A DNA stretch of 64,000 bases from Paraburkholderia atlantica. GTDB lineage: Bacteria; Pseudomonadota; Gammaproteobacteria; Burkholderiales; Burkholderiaceae. How positions within the stretch are numbered: the stretch's first letter is position 1; each line of letters starts with the position of its first letter. Made by a program: the position numbers and the translations under genes. Where the stretch lies: positions 186,001 to 250,000 of the forward strand of contig NZ_WHNQ01000001.1 in the NCBI RefSeq assembly GCF_009362785.1, given 5' to 3'. Below, piece after piece: positions 32,235 to 41,680 of the stretch. The notes beneath the pieces are model-generated. The model was not told the origin of the DNA, ran no database searches, and worked only from the letters and a program-made list of their open reading frames with translations.

Positions 32235-32273
32235 AAAAAGCGTGCATTTCGTCTGCACAGCGCACGCTTTTTT
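32235..32273. terminator. bidirectional terminator-like hairpin between divergent operons
   Basis: aaaaagcgtgc (32235-32245) and gcacgctttttt (32262-32273), a perfect stem with A/T tails on both strands, located about 20 bases before the zwf promoter and 400 after the binding-protein start. Neither divergent operon needs a terminator here. It may insulate the promoters or end an unseen short transcript. Nothing else is recognised in 31827-32234. Confidence 0.6.
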
Positions 32274-32293
32274 CTCCGAATTAACGCTACCTC

Positions 32294-32321
32294 TTGATTT
32301 GGATTGTAGTTAAACTACAAT
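32294..32321 (+). promoter_or_regulatory. predicted zwf promoter
   Basis: TTGATT (32294-32299), 16-base spacer, TACAAT (32316-32321). The HexR-like palindrome covers the spacer and the whole -10, a layout expected for repression by steric exclusion. Confidence 0.5.
32303..32321. promoter_or_regulatory. HexR operator (19-bp palindrome)
   Basis: attgtagtt-a-aactacaat: perfect arms around one central base. It fits the known HexR consensus of the TGTARTWWWAYTACA type. The HexR domain itself is encoded by the third gene of the operon behind this site. I found no second copy near the ABC-operon start. Confidence 0.8.
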
Positions 32322-32425
32322 TCAGTGTCAAAAAATATTTTATCGGACTACGGTCGCTTTTCCGGGTCGCTGCACGTGCAGTGTCCGATCAGCGCGGCGG
32401 CCTTTCAGGATATCGACGGAGACTC

Positions 32426-33889
32426 ATGCATACCGACTCAAGCTTCACCTTCGTTCTCTTCGGCGGCACCGGCGATCTGTCGATGCGCAAGATCCTGCCC
32501 GCGCTGTTCGAAGCACACCGCGCGGGCGGCATGCTTGCCGACGACGGCAAGATCGTCGCGGTCGCGCGGCACATCGCGGATCGCGGCGAGTACCTGCAGT
32601 GGGTCGACGAGCACGTCAAGCCGCATGTGTCGAAAAACGGCCTCGACGAAGCCGCGTGGACGAGCTTCCTCGCGCGCATCGAGTTCGTGAAGATCGATCT
32701 CGGCAATCCGGATGACTTCGCGCAACTGCGCGACGCGATCCAGGACATGCCCGGCATCCGCGTGTTCTATCTGGCGACCGGTCCGTCGCTGTTCGTGCCG
32801 ATCTGCCATGCGCTCGCCGCGGTGGGTCTGAACCACAACGCGCGCATCGTGCTCGAGAAGCCGCTCGGCTACGATCTGAAATCGTCGAATGCGATCAATG
32901 ACGCGGTCGGCGAAATTTTCGCGGAAGAGCAGATCTACCGGATCGACCACTACCTCGGCAAGGAGCCGGTGCAGAACCTGCTCGCGCTGCGCTTCGGCAA
33001 TGCGCTGTTCGAGCCGCTGTGGCGCCGCGAGTGGGTCGAGAGCATCCAGATCACGATCGCCGAGGAACTCGGTGTCGAAGCGCGCGGCGATTTCTACGAC
33101 AATACTGGCGCGCTGCGCGACATGGTGCAGAACCACCTGCTGCAACTGCTGTCGATCGTCGCGATGGAGCCGCCCCACTCGATGGACTCCGACTCGGTTC
33201 GCGACGAAAAGCTGCGCGTGCTGCGCGCGCTAAAACCGGTCGATTCGCAGGACATCGGCAAGGTCGCGGTGCGCGGCCAGTATCATTCGGGCGTGATCCG
33301 CGGCAACACGGTGCCGGCCTACGCGACCGAGCACGGCGTGAAGCCGGATAGCTCGACCGAGACCTTCGTCGCGCTGAAGGTCGAGATAGAGAACTGGCGC
33401 TGGGCCGGCGTGCCGTTTTTCCTGCGCACCGGCAAGCGGCTCGCCGATCGCGTCGCCGAGATCGTCGTGAATTTCCGCGCGGTGCCGCATTCGGCGCTTG
33501 GCGCGTCGGCGCTGCGCGCGGGCGCGAACCGCCTCGTGATCCGTCTGCAGCCGAACGAGACGATTCGGCTGTACTGTCTCGCGAAGCAGCCCGGCGAGGG
33601 GATGAACCTCGCGAGCGTGTACCTCGATCTCGCGTTCGACCGGTTCTTCCGCGAAGGCCAGATGGAGGCGTATCAGCGGCTGCTGCTCGACGTGATTCAC
33701 GGGCGCCTCGCGCTGTTCGTGCGGCGCGACGAACAGGAAGCCGCATGGCGCTGGGTCGAGCCGATCCTGAACGATTGGAAGGCCTCGACCAAACCGCCCA
33801 AGCCGTACGCGGCGGGCACGTGGGGACCGGCCGCGGCGAGCGCGATGCTCGCCCAGCACGGCACCTGCTGGCTCGAAGAAGAGAATTGA
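32426..33889 (+). CDS. zwf: glucose-6-phosphate 1-dehydrogenase
   Basis: 487 residues from ATG 32426 (SD acggaga). Oxidises glucose 6-phosphate to 6-phosphogluconolactone, feeding the Entner-Doudoroff route. Coenzyme site FGGTGDLSMRK 12-22; the substrate and catalytic motif RIDHYLGKEPVQN begins at 172 with His175. The C-terminal WAGVPFFLRTGKRL segment is typical. It starts a zwf-pgl-glk/hexR operon with an operator-bearing promoter. Confidence 0.96.
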   Translation: MHTDSSFTFVLFGGTGDLSMRKILPALFEAHRAGGMLADDGKIVAVARHIADRGEYLQWVDEHVKPHVSKNGLDEAAWTSFLARIEFVKIDLGNPDDFAQLRDAIQDMPGIRVFYLATGPSLFVPICHALAAVGLNHNARIVLEKPLGYDLKSSNAINDAVGEIFAEEQIYRIDHYLGKEPVQNLLALRFGNALFEPLWRREWVESIQITIAEELGVEARGDFYDNTGALRDMVQNHLLQLLSIVAMEPPHSMDSDSVRDEKLRVLRALKPVDSQDIGKVAVRGQYHSGVIRGNTVPAYATEHGVKPDSSTETFVALKVEIENWRWAGVPFFLRTGKRLADRVAEIVVNFRAVPHSALGASALRAGANRLVIRLQPNETIRLYCLAKQPGEGMNLASVYLDLAFDRFFREGQMEAYQRLLLDVIHGRLALFVRRDEQEAAWRWVEPILNDWKASTKPPKPYAAGTWGPAAASAMLAQHGTCWLEEEN

Positions 33890-34083
33890 GTTTGATGAAT
33901 TGACGGACGGCGCCGCGCGCGATGAACATCTCGGCGCGCGGCGCCGGCAACACCACCGACGAACTGAACGGAGTCGCGCCGGTATCGCGTCAGGCGTCTG
34001 CGGGCCACCCCGCCTTGCAGGCATCGCGCGACAGCAGTCAGGCTGATTCCGCAGATCCAACAAGAATGCAGCACGGAGGAGAA

Positions 34084-34800
34084 GTGATCGAGCTTCACGC
34101 TTTCGACGACCAACGCGCCCAATCCGACGCGCTGGCGAAAGCGGTGGGCGATGCGTTACATGCGTCGCTTGCCGCACAGGCGGCCGGCACCGGCACGTCA
34201 ACCCCGCTCGCGCGCCCGGCCATGCTGGCCGTGTCCGGCGGCAGCAGCCCGCGTCCGTTCCTGCAAACGTTGTCGACGCAGACGTTCGACTGGCCCCGCA
34301 TCGCGATCACGCTGGTCGACGACCGCTGGGTGCCGGAGACCGATAGCGCGAGCAACGCGCAGCTCGCGCGCGCCACGTTGCTGCAAAACGCCGCGCAACA
34401 CGCGACCTTCTGGCCGCTCGTCGACACCAGCCAGGATCTGCACTCGCACGTCGCCGCGCTGAACGCGGACGCGCGCTTCGCCACCGCGCCCGATGTCGCG
34501 GTGCTGGGCATGGGCGAAGACGGCCACACCGCGTCGATCTTCGCCGACGCGCCCGAATGGGATCACGCGATCACCACGACCGAGCGTTTCGTCGCCGTGC
34601 ATCCGGGCGCGGCGCCGCACGCGCGCGTGAGCTGGTCGCTGTCCGCGCTGAAGGACGTCAAGCACCTGTTTCTGCTGATCGCAGGACCGCGCAAGATGGA
34701 CGTGCTCAACGCCGCATCCGCTGCGCTACAAAAAAATGCCATCTCGCAACTGGCAAACGACAAGGGAGTGAGACTCGATGTCTACTGGTGTGCAAACTAA
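34084..34800 (+). CDS. pgl: 6-phosphogluconolactonase
   Basis: 238 residues from the GTG at 34084, preceded by ggagga. The frame remains open back to 33922, and ATG 34066 is a possible start, but the family normally begins at the VIELHAFDD strand. Hydrolyses the product of Zwf to 6-phosphogluconate. Motifs: [16 protein letters not shown] (phosphate loop), [18 protein letters not shown], and [15 protein letters not shown] with the catalytic His. Its last 23 bases overlap the glk/hexR start, indicating coupling. The 194 bases between zwf and the GTG hold no other gene. Confidence 0.93.
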   Translation: MIELHAFDDQRAQSDALAKAVGDALHASLAAQAAGTGTSTPLARPAMLAVSGGSSPRPFLQTLSTQTFDWPRIAITLVDDRWVPETDSASNAQLARATLLQNAAQHATFWPLVDTSQDLHSHVAALNADARFATAPDVAVLGMGEDGHTASIFADAPEWDHAITTTERFVAVHPGAAPHARVSWSLSALKDVKHLFLLIAGPRKMDVLNAASAALQKNAISQLANDKGVRLDVYWCAN

Positions 34801-36694
34801 AGCTGTGCCGGGCGCGGCCCAGCACGCCGATGGACCGAGGCTGCTGGCCGACATCGGCGGTACCAATGCGCGTTTCGCGCTCGAGACGGGCCCCGGCGAA
34901 ATCGGCTCGGTGCAGGTCTATCCCTGCGCCGAGTATCCGAGCGTCGCCGATGTCATCAAGAAGTACCTGAAGGACACGAAGATCGGCCGCGTCAATCACG
35001 CGGCGATCGCAATTGCGAACCCGGTCGACGGCGACCAGGTCAGCATGACCAATCACGACTGGACCTTTTCGATCGAAGCGACGCGCCGCACGCTCGGCTT
35101 CGACACGCTGCTCGTCGTCAACGACTTCACCGCGCTCGCGATGGCGCTGCCCGGCCTCACCGACACGCAGCGCGTGCAGGTCGGCGGCGGCCAGCGCCGG
35201 CCCAACAGCGTGATCGGCCTGCTCGGCCCCGGCACCGGCATGGGCGTGTCGGGCCTGATCCCCGCCGACGACCGCTGGATCGCGCTCGGCAGCGAAGGCG
35301 GCCACGCCACCTTCGCGCCCGCCGACGAGCGCGAAGAGATCGTGCTGCACTACGCGCGCAAGAAGTGGTCGCACGTGTCGTTCGAACGGGTGGCCGCGGG
35401 TCCGGGCCTCGAGGTGATCTATCGCGCGCTCGCGGGCCGCGACAAGAAACGCGTGCCGGCCAGCGTCAACCCGGCCGATGTGGTCAAGCGCGCGCACGAA
35501 GGCGAGCCGCTCGCGGCCGAATCGGTCGACGTGTTCTGCGGCATTCTCGGCACCTTCGCCGGCAACATCGCGGTGACGCTCGGCGCGCTCGGCGGCATCT
35601 ATATCGGCGGCGGTGTCGTGCCGCGTCTCGGCGAGTTGTTCGCGCGTTCGTCGTTCCGCCAGCGCTTCGAGGCGAAGGGCCGCTTCGAGGCGTATCTGCA
35701 GAATGTGCCGACCTATGTGATCACCGCCGAATACCCGGCGTTCCTCGGCGTATCGGCGATTCTCGCGGAGCAGCTGTCGAACCGCGCGGGCGGCAGCTCG
35801 TCGGCGGTGTTCGAGCGGATTCGCCAGATGCGCGACGCGCTGACGCCGGCCGAGCGCCGCGTCGCCGATCTCGCGCTGAACCATCCGCGTTCGATCATCA
35901 ACGATCCGATCGTCGACATCGCGCGCAAGGCCGACGTCAGTCAGCCGACCGTGATCCGCTTCTGCCGCTCGCTCGGCTGCCAGGGGTTGTCGGATTTCAA
36001 GCTGAAGCTCGCGACCGGTTTGACCGGCACGATTCCGGTCAGCCACAGCCAGGTGCATCTCGGGGACACCGCGACCGACTTCGGCGCGAAGGTGCTCGAC
36101 AACACCGTGTCGGCGATCCTGCAGTTGCGCGAGCATCTGAACTTCGAGCACGTGGAACGCGCGATCGACCTGCTGAACGGAGCACGGCGCATCGAGTTCT
36201 ACGGGCTCGGCAATTCGAACATCGTCGCGCAGGACGCGCACTACAAGTTCTTCCGTTTCGGTATTCCGACCATCGCATACGGTGACCTGTACATGCAGGC
36301 AGCCTCGGCCGCGCTGCTCGGCAAGGGCGACGTGATTGTCGCGGTGTCGAAGTCGGGGCGCGCGCCCGAGCTGCTGCGCGTGCTCGACGTCGCGATGCAG
36401 GCCGGCGCGCAGGTGATCGCGATCACGTCGAGCAACACGCCGCTCGCGAAGCGCGCGACGGTCGCGCTGGAAACCGATCACATCGAGATTCGCGAGTCGC
36501 AGCTGTCGATGATCTCGCGCATCCTGCACCTCGTGATGATCGACATTCTGGCGGTCGGCGTGGCGATTCGCCGCGCGGTGCCGAGCGACGAAGTGGCCGA
36601 AACCGTCGAGAAAGCGCGCGAAGGCGCCGACGACGACGCGACGGCCGTACTCGACTGGCTGAGCCACGGCGCGGCTTCGTCGGCGCGCGACTGA
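34778..36694 (+). CDS. bifunctional glucokinase / HexR (RpiR-family) regulator
   Basis: 638 residues, a natural fusion. Residues about 20-338 form a bacterial glucokinase: phosphate motif [10 protein letters not shown] 24-33, [14 protein letters not shown], and [12 protein letters not shown] for ATP. Residues about 340-420 are an RpiR helix-turn-helix ([32 protein letters not shown]). Residues about 470-600 are a SIS sugar-phosphate domain ([33 protein letters not shown]). Together it phosphorylates glucose and, by analogy with HexR, senses KDPG and controls zwf and related genes. No frameshift or stop separates the halves. A terminator follows. Confidence 0.93.
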   Translation: MSTGVQTKAVPGAAQHADGPRLLADIGGTNARFALETGPGEIGSVQVYPCAEYPSVADVIKKYLKDTKIGRVNHAAIAIANPVDGDQVSMTNHDWTFSIEATRRTLGFDTLLVVNDFTALAMALPGLTDTQRVQVGGGQRRPNSVIGLLGPGTGMGVSGLIPADDRWIALGSEGGHATFAPADEREEIVLHYARKKWSHVSFERVAAGPGLEVIYRALAGRDKKRVPASVNPADVVKRAHEGEPLAAESVDVFCGILGTFAGNIAVTLGALGGIYIGGGVVPRLGELFARSSFRQRFEAKGRFEAYLQNVPTYVITAEYPAFLGVSAILAEQLSNRAGGSSSAVFERIRQMRDALTPAERRVADLALNHPRSIINDPIVDIARKADVSQPTVIRFCRSLGCQGLSDFKLKLATGLTGTIPVSHSQVHLGDTATDFGAKVLDNTVSAILQLREHLNFEHVERAIDLLNGARRIEFYGLGNSNIVAQDAHYKFFRFGIPTIAYGDLYMQAASAALLGKGDVIVAVSKSGRAPELLRVLDVAMQAGAQVIAITSSNTPLAKRATVALETDHIEIRESQLSMISRILHLVMIDILAVGVAIRRAVPSDEVAETVEKAREGADDDATAVLDWLSHGAASSARD

Positions 36695-36734
36695 GGTTAA
36701 GTTAGCCGCTGTCCCGCTCCGCTCGCGGTAAACG

Positions 36735-36783
36735 AACCCGCGGCGTGTGCATCGTCCGTGATGTGCACGCCGCGGGTTTTTCT
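36735..36783 (+). terminator. terminator of zwf-pgl-glk/hexR
   Basis: acccgcggcgtgtgca / tgtgcacgccgcgggt, a stem of about 16 bases with a ten-base loop, then ttttt, 40 bases past the stop codon. Confidence 0.95.
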
Positions 36784-36847
36784 GTTCGGGCCACACGAAA
36801 AGCAATCGATAATAGGCGCTCTATCGCTTCAGACGAACCGCGCGTCC

Positions 36848-37774
36848 ATGATCATTCGCCCGCATCTCCACTGGTTCCGCATGCTGCTCGCGTGGCGCGG
36901 CTCGGTGCTGCCGCAGTTGCTGCCGCGGCTCTTCCTGATCTTCGTCATCTCGATCATTGCGCTCGCCGCGCACGATCATCTGCTGCCTGTCAGCCTGAAC
37001 CTGAACTCGATTGCGCCGTTCTCGCTGGTCGGCATTGCGCTCGCGGTGTTTCTCGGCTTTCGCAACAACGCGAGCTACGACCGCTGGTGGGAGGCGCGCA
37101 AGCTGTGGGGGCAATTGCTCAACGAGTCGCGCTCGCTGACGCGCCAGGCGCTGACGCTGCCGTCGCGCGAGTTGCCCAAAGAGGAAGCCGCCGCGTTTCT
37201 GGCGATATTGAGCGCGCTCCCGCATGCGCTGCGTCATCAGTTGCGCAAGACCGAAGCCCGCGACGACCTTGCCGCGCGGCTGCCCGGCGCACTGTTCGAG
37301 CGGGTGATGGGATCACGCTACAAGCCCGCCGCGCTGATGCTGTGCCTCGGCGAATGGGTGCAGCGCGCGGCACGCGCGGGCAGCCTCGATCCGATGTCGG
37401 TGCTCGCGTTCGACCGCAATCTGAACGGACTATCGGACGTGATCGGCGGCTGCGAGCGCATCGCTTCGACGCCGTTGCCGTTCGCGTATTCTGTGATGAT
37501 CCACCGCACCGTGTACTTCTTCTGCGCGTCGCTGCCGTTCGGGCTCGTCAACAGCATCGGCATTTTCACGCCGGTGTTCGCGGTGTTCGTCGCGTACACG
37601 TTCATGGCGCACGAAGCGATCGCGTCGCAGCTCGAAGAACCGTTCGGCACCGACGACAACGACCTCGCGCTCAACACGATGTCCGCGATCATCGAGGATG
37701 CGATGCGCGATCTGCGCGGCGAGCCGGCGCTCGCGGCGCCGCAGCCGCGCGCAGACGGTGTTCAATGGGATTGA
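36848..37774 (+). CDS. bestrophin-family membrane channel
   Basis: 308 residues from ATG 36848. Starts MIIRPHLHWFRMLLAWRGSV; the first helices RLFLIFVISIIALAAHD and SLVGIALAVFLGFRNNASYDRWWEARKLWG contain the RW-E signature of the bestrophin / UPF0187 family, with LPFAYSVMIHRTVYFFCASLPFG as later pore helices. Bacterial members are pentameric channels, one of which conducts cations; the ion here is unknown. Single gene, convergent with the LprI-like gene. Confidence 0.85.
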   Translation: MIIRPHLHWFRMLLAWRGSVLPQLLPRLFLIFVISIIALAAHDHLLPVSLNLNSIAPFSLVGIALAVFLGFRNNASYDRWWEARKLWGQLLNESRSLTRQALTLPSRELPKEEAAAFLAILSALPHALRHQLRKTEARDDLAARLPGALFERVMGSRYKPAALMLCLGEWVQRAARAGSLDPMSVLAFDRNLNGLSDVIGGCERIASTPLPFAYSVMIHRTVYFFCASLPFGLVNSIGIFTPVFAVFVAYTFMAHEAIASQLEEPFGTDDNDLALNTMSAIIEDAMRDLRGEPALAAPQPRADGVQWD

Positions 37775-37805
37775 AGCTGCGGCAGGTCGCGCCGCTCGGG
37801 GGCCG

Positions 37806-38552
37806 TCAGTGGTTGCCGGCCGTTTCGGAGAGCCGTTTGATCGTCGCGACGCGCGCGCCGATGATGTCGATACGTCCGCGCTCGTCGACGAGCGGCGTCG
37901 ATGCGGTCAGATACGCATTCCACGCGCGTTGTGCGTGCACCAGCGTCGGCCGCGACTTCGCCGGCATCTTCGATTCGAGCACACGGTAGTAGCGGTTCAG
38001 ATCGAACATCGCGTGTTCGCAACGCGCATCGGCGTTGCACGCGCGCGGCCGGCGCGGCGCCGGACCGCTCGCATCGGCGAGTGCGCTGCGCAGCACGAGC
38101 GCACGGTCGCGCACCGGCTGCAGCTGCATGTCGGCTTCGGAAAGCACGTACATCGAACCCTGGGTCGTCGCGAAGACGGCGGCGAGCAGCTGCTTCTCGG
38201 CATCGCGCGACGCGAGCCAGCTCGACTGGCTCTTCTCCCACAGCCTGCGCCGCGCCGGCGGCACCTTCGCGAGCAACTGCTGGTACGCGTTATCGACCGC
38301 GGCCATCCAGCCGATGCGCGCATTGTCCATGCATTGCACCTGCCCGATGGTCGTCGACATGTCGGCGCGCGCGAGACACGTGCGCATCGCCGCATCGATC
38401 GGATCGGCGGCGGCGACCTCGGCACGCGCCGCCGGACTCGCGACGGCGCCGAGCACCAGTGTGCCGGCCGCGAGCGCGAAGGCCAGCACGCCGGCCCCGC
38501 GCCGCCAACGCCCGATAGCGGGCAGCCCCGTCAGCAACTTCACCCACCCCAT
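37806..38552 (-). CDS. secreted LprI-like (DUF1311) protein
   Basis: 248 residues from ATG 38552, only 2 bases after the decarboxylase stop. An N-terminal signal peptide (VLAFALAAGTLVLGAVASPAARA) predicts periplasmic location. The mature part carries two DUF1311-type helical units. The first is CMDNARIGWMAAVDNAYQQLL with LWEKSQSSWLASRDAE; the second, weaker one is ARCEHAMFDLNRYYRVLESK with HAQRAWNAYL. LprI of Mycobacterium inhibits lysozyme, but DUF1311 proteins are diverse and that function should not be assumed. Probably cotranscribed with the decarboxylase. Confidence 0.75.
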   Translation of the reverse strand: MGWVKLLTGLPAIGRWRRGAGVLAFALAAGTLVLGAVASPAARAEVAAADPIDAAMRTCLARADMSTTIGQVQCMDNARIGWMAAVDNAYQQLLAKVPPARRRLWEKSQSSWLASRDAEKQLLAAVFATTQGSMYVLSEADMQLQPVRDRALVLRSALADASGPAPRRPRACNADARCEHAMFDLNRYYRVLESKMPAKSRPTLVHAQRAWNAYLTASTPLVDERGRIDIIGARVATIKRLSETAGNH

Positions 38553-38554
38553 CG

Positions 38555-40840
38555 TCAGATGCGCACGCAATCGACGAAATATTCGATGCGCCCGTTGACC
38601 ATTTCGCCGACGAGCCCGTGGATATCCGTATGGAAGCCCGGGAAGCGCTCGTTGAACTCGCGCGCGAAACGCAGATAGTTGACGATGGTCTTGTTGAAGC
38701 GCTCGCCCGGAATCAGCAGCGGAATGCCCGGCGGATACGGCGTCAACAGGATCGACGTGACACGGCCTTCGAGCTCGTCGATCGGTACCCGGTCGATCTC
38801 GCGGTGCGCGAGCTTCGCGAATGCGTCGGACGGCTTCATCGCCGGCTCCATGCTCGACAGGTACATCTCGGTCGTCAGACGCGCGATGTCGTTCGCGCGA
38901 TACACGCCGTGGATCTGCTGACACAGATCGCGCAGGCCGACACGCTCGTACATCGGATGATGCGCGACGAACTCGGGCAGCACACGCCACAGCGGCTGGT
39001 TGGTGTCGTAGTCGTCCTTGAACTGCTGCAGCTCGGTCACCATCGAGTTCCAGCGGCCCTTCGTGATGCCGATCGTGAACATGATGAAGAACGAATAGAG
39101 GCCCGTCTTCTCGACGATGATGCCGTGCTCGGCCAGGTACTTCGTGACGATCGCCGCGGGAATGCCGGTGTCGTCGAAGCCGCCATCCATGTTCAGACCC
39201 GGCGTGACGATCGTCGCCTTGATCGGGTCGAGCATGTTGAAGCCTTCGGCGAGCGGGCCGAAGCCGTGCCACGCGTCGTCCGGGCGCAGCATCCAGTCTT
39301 CGCGCGAGCCGATGCCTTCCTCGGCGAACTGGTCCGGGCCCCACACCTTGAAGAACCAGTCGTCGCCGTATTCGGTGTCGACCTTGGTCATCGCGCGGCG
39401 GAAGTCGAGCGCTTCAGCGATCGACTCTTCGACGAGCGCGGTGCCGCCCGGCGCTTCCATCATCGCCGCGGCCACGTCGCACGACGCGATGATCGCGTAC
39501 TGCGGGCTCGTCGACGTATGCATCAGATAGGCCTCGTTGAAGCGATGCTTGTCGAAGCGGCTGTTCTTCGAATCCTGCACGACGATCTGCGACGCCTGCG
39601 AGATGCCGGCGAGCAGCTTGTGCGTGGAGTGCGTCGCGTAGATCATCGCGCCGATGCGCGGACGGCCCGCGCCGATCGCGTGCATGTCCTGGTAGAACTC
39701 GTGGAACTCCGCGTGCGGCAGCCACGCTTCGTCGAAGTGCAGCGTGTCGAGCCATTCGCCCAACATCTCCTTGATCATCTCGACGTTGTAGACGACGCCG
39801 TCGTACGTGCTTTGCGTGATCGTCAGGATGCGCGGCTTCAGGTTCGGGTTCTTCGCGAGCGCTTCGCGCGCGAACGGGTTCGCCTCGATCTTCTTGCGGA
39901 TGTTCTCCGGTTCGAACTCGCTGCGCGGGATCGGACCGATGATGCCGAAGTTGTTGCGGGTCGGCGTCAGGAACACCGGGATCGCGCCGGTCATCGTGAT
40001 CGCGTGCAGGATCGACTTGTGGCAGTTGCGGTCGACCAGCACGATGTCGCCCGGCGCAACCGTGCCGTGCCAGACGATCTTGTTCGACGTGGAGGTGCCG
40101 TTGGTCACGAAGAACACGTGATCGGCGCTGAAGATGCGCGCGGCGTTGCGCTCCGAGGCCGCGACCGGGCCGGTGTGATCGAGCAACTGGCCGAGTTCGT
40201 CGACCGCGTTGCAGACGTCGGCGCGCAGCATGTTTTCGCCGAAGAACTGGTGGAACATCTGGCCGAGCGGGCTCTTCAGGAACGCGACGCCGCCCGAGTG
40301 GCCCGGGCAGTGCCACGAGTACGAACCCTCTTCCGCGTACTGCACCAGTTCCTTGAAGAACGGCGGTGCGAGCGAATCCAGGTACACCTTCGCCTCGCGG
40401 ATGATATGGCGCGCGACGAATTCCGGCGTGTCCTCGAACATGTGGATGAAGCCGTGCAGTTCGCGCAGGATGTCGTTCGGCAGATGGCGCGAGGTGCGCG
40501 TCTCGCCGTACAGGAAGATCGGGATGTCGGCGTTGCGGCGGCGCACTTCGGTCACGAACGCGCGCAGCGCGACGATCGCGGCCGCGAGCTCGGGTGTCTC
40601 GCCTTCGACGACCACGTTGTCGACGTACGGCAGCAGTTCGTCGTCGTCGATCGACAGGATGAAGCACGACGCGCGGCTCGACTGCTGCGCGAACGAGGTC
40701 AGATCGCCGTAGCTCGTCAACCCGAGCACTTCCGCGCCTTCTTTCTCGATGGCTTCGGCCAAAGCCCGGATGCCGGAACCGGAGATGTTCTCGGAGCGGA
40801 AATCTTCGTCGATGATGACGACGGGGAAACGGAACTTCAT
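38555..40840 (-). CDS. PLP-dependent arginine/lysine/ornithine decarboxylase (fold type I)
   Basis: 761 residues, the size of E. coli AdiA, CadA and SpeF. Order: N-terminal receiver-like wing domain (MKFRFPVVIIDEDFRSENIS), PLP core, C-terminal domain. PLP lysine Lys408 in YATHSTHKLL; also WHCPGHSGG near 176-184 and FFVTNGTSTSNKIVWH near 243-258. It converts a basic amino acid to agmatine, cadaverine or putrescine, consuming a proton. Sequence alone does not settle which; the overall size and ATHSTHK form fit the AdiA-like group. Leader contains a terminator-like hairpin; followed at once by the LprI-like gene. Confidence 0.9.
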   Translation of the reverse strand: MKFRFPVVIIDEDFRSENISGSGIRALAEAIEKEGAEVLGLTSYGDLTSFAQQSSRASCFILSIDDDELLPYVDNVVVEGETPELAAAIVALRAFVTEVRRRNADIPIFLYGETRTSRHLPNDILRELHGFIHMFEDTPEFVARHIIREAKVYLDSLAPPFFKELVQYAEEGSYSWHCPGHSGGVAFLKSPLGQMFHQFFGENMLRADVCNAVDELGQLLDHTGPVAASERNAARIFSADHVFFVTNGTSTSNKIVWHGTVAPGDIVLVDRNCHKSILHAITMTGAIPVFLTPTRNNFGIIGPIPRSEFEPENIRKKIEANPFAREALAKNPNLKPRILTITQSTYDGVVYNVEMIKEMLGEWLDTLHFDEAWLPHAEFHEFYQDMHAIGAGRPRIGAMIYATHSTHKLLAGISQASQIVVQDSKNSRFDKHRFNEAYLMHTSTSPQYAIIASCDVAAAMMEAPGGTALVEESIAEALDFRRAMTKVDTEYGDDWFFKVWGPDQFAEEGIGSREDWMLRPDDAWHGFGPLAEGFNMLDPIKATIVTPGLNMDGGFDDTGIPAAIVTKYLAEHGIIVEKTGLYSFFIMFTIGITKGRWNSMVTELQQFKDDYDTNQPLWRVLPEFVAHHPMYERVGLRDLCQQIHGVYRANDIARLTTEMYLSSMEPAMKPSDAFAKLAHREIDRVPIDELEGRVTSILLTPYPPGIPLLIPGERFNKTIVNYLRFAREFNERFPGFHTDIHGLVGEMVNGRIEYFVDCVRI

Positions 40841-40850
40841 GGGCGATTCT

Positions 40851-40895
40851 CCAAAAAGAAAACGACCGCTGCGTTACGTAGAAAGCGCAGCGGTC
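40851..40895 (-). terminator. terminator-like hairpin between dcd and the decarboxylase gene
   Basis: On the - strand gaccgctgcg / cgcagcggtc (ten bases, loop of 12) followed by gttttcttttt. The T tract runs directly into tggagaa, the Shine-Dalgarno of the decarboxylase gene. It ends the dcd transcript 36 bases after its stop, but any transcript reaching the decarboxylase from upstream must pass it. Confidence 0.75.
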
Positions 40896-40930
40896 ACCCG
40901 AATAACTGGTGGGTCGAGACGCTGCCGACG

Positions 40931-41500
40931 TCAGGTCTTCGGCAACGTGACGCCGTGCTGACCTTGATACTTGCCGCCGCGATCCGAGTACGACGTTTCA
41001 CAAATCTCGTCGCTTTCGAAAAACAGCACCTGGGCGACGCCTTCGTTCGCGTAGATTTTCGCAGGCAAAGGTGTCGTATTCGAGAATTCGAGCGTGACGT
41101 GCCCTTCCCATTCCGGCTCGAACGGCGTCACGTTGACGATGATCCCGCAGCGCGCGTACGTCGATTTGCCGAGGCACACCGTGAGGACGCTGCGCGGGAT
41201 GCGGAAGTACTCGACCGTGCGCGCGAGCGCGAACGAGTTCGGCGGGATGATGCAGACGTCGCCCTTGAAATCAACGAACGACTTCTCGTCGAAGTTCTTC
41301 GGATCGACGATCGTCGAGTTGATGTTGGTGAAGATCTTGAATTCGTCGGCGCAGCGAATGTCGTAGCCGTAGCTCGAGGTGCCGTAGCTGACAATCTTCC
41401 GGCCGTCTTGTGAGACGCGAACCTGATCGGGCGCAAACGGCTCGATCATCTTGTGCGACTCGGCCATGCGCCGGATCCACTTGTCAGATTTGATGGTCAT
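40931..41500 (-). CDS. dcd: dCTP deaminase
   Basis: 189 residues, standard length. Deaminates dCTP to dUTP for dTMP synthesis. Family motifs: [14 protein letters not shown] near 41-54, [50 protein letters not shown] with the catalytic Glu, and [17 protein letters not shown] at the C-terminus contacting the triphosphate. Starts at 41500. Its own terminator follows. Confidence 0.96.
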   Translation of the reverse strand: MTIKSDKWIRRMAESHKMIEPFAPDQVRVSQDGRKIVSYGTSSYGYDIRCADEFKIFTNINSTIVDPKNFDEKSFVDFKGDVCIIPPNSFALARTVEYFRIPRSVLTVCLGKSTYARCGIIVNVTPFEPEWEGHVTLEFSNTTPLPAKIYANEGVAQVLFFESDEICETSYSDRGGKYQGQHGVTLPKT

Positions 41501-41680
41501 AGGTGAACGCTGCTCGACGTGAATGTCAGGTGTGACGGAAAGATAGATGAAAACTGCCGGCGGCGCTGCGGCGCTCAGCCGGCGAAGGCCGCTTATTTTA
41601 CGCGATCACGGAATCGCTGCCGCCGATGGCGTCATGCGCGCCACCGAGCTGTGGCCTGGCAGTGAAAGCGCGCTCGCCGT

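Noticed and set aside
31898..32236. Leftward open frame upstream of the sugar-binding protein gene
   Set aside because: Arg/His/Pro-rich, no ribosome site at its start, crosses the importer's promoter region.
34706..36805. Long - strand open frame (699 codons)
   Set aside because: Antisense to glk/hexR; composition is that of a shadow frame.
38618..41413. Very long + strand open frame (931 codons)
   Set aside because: Antisense to the decarboxylase and dcd genes, Arg/Val/Asp-rich shadow typical of GC-rich DNA, no recognisable domain.
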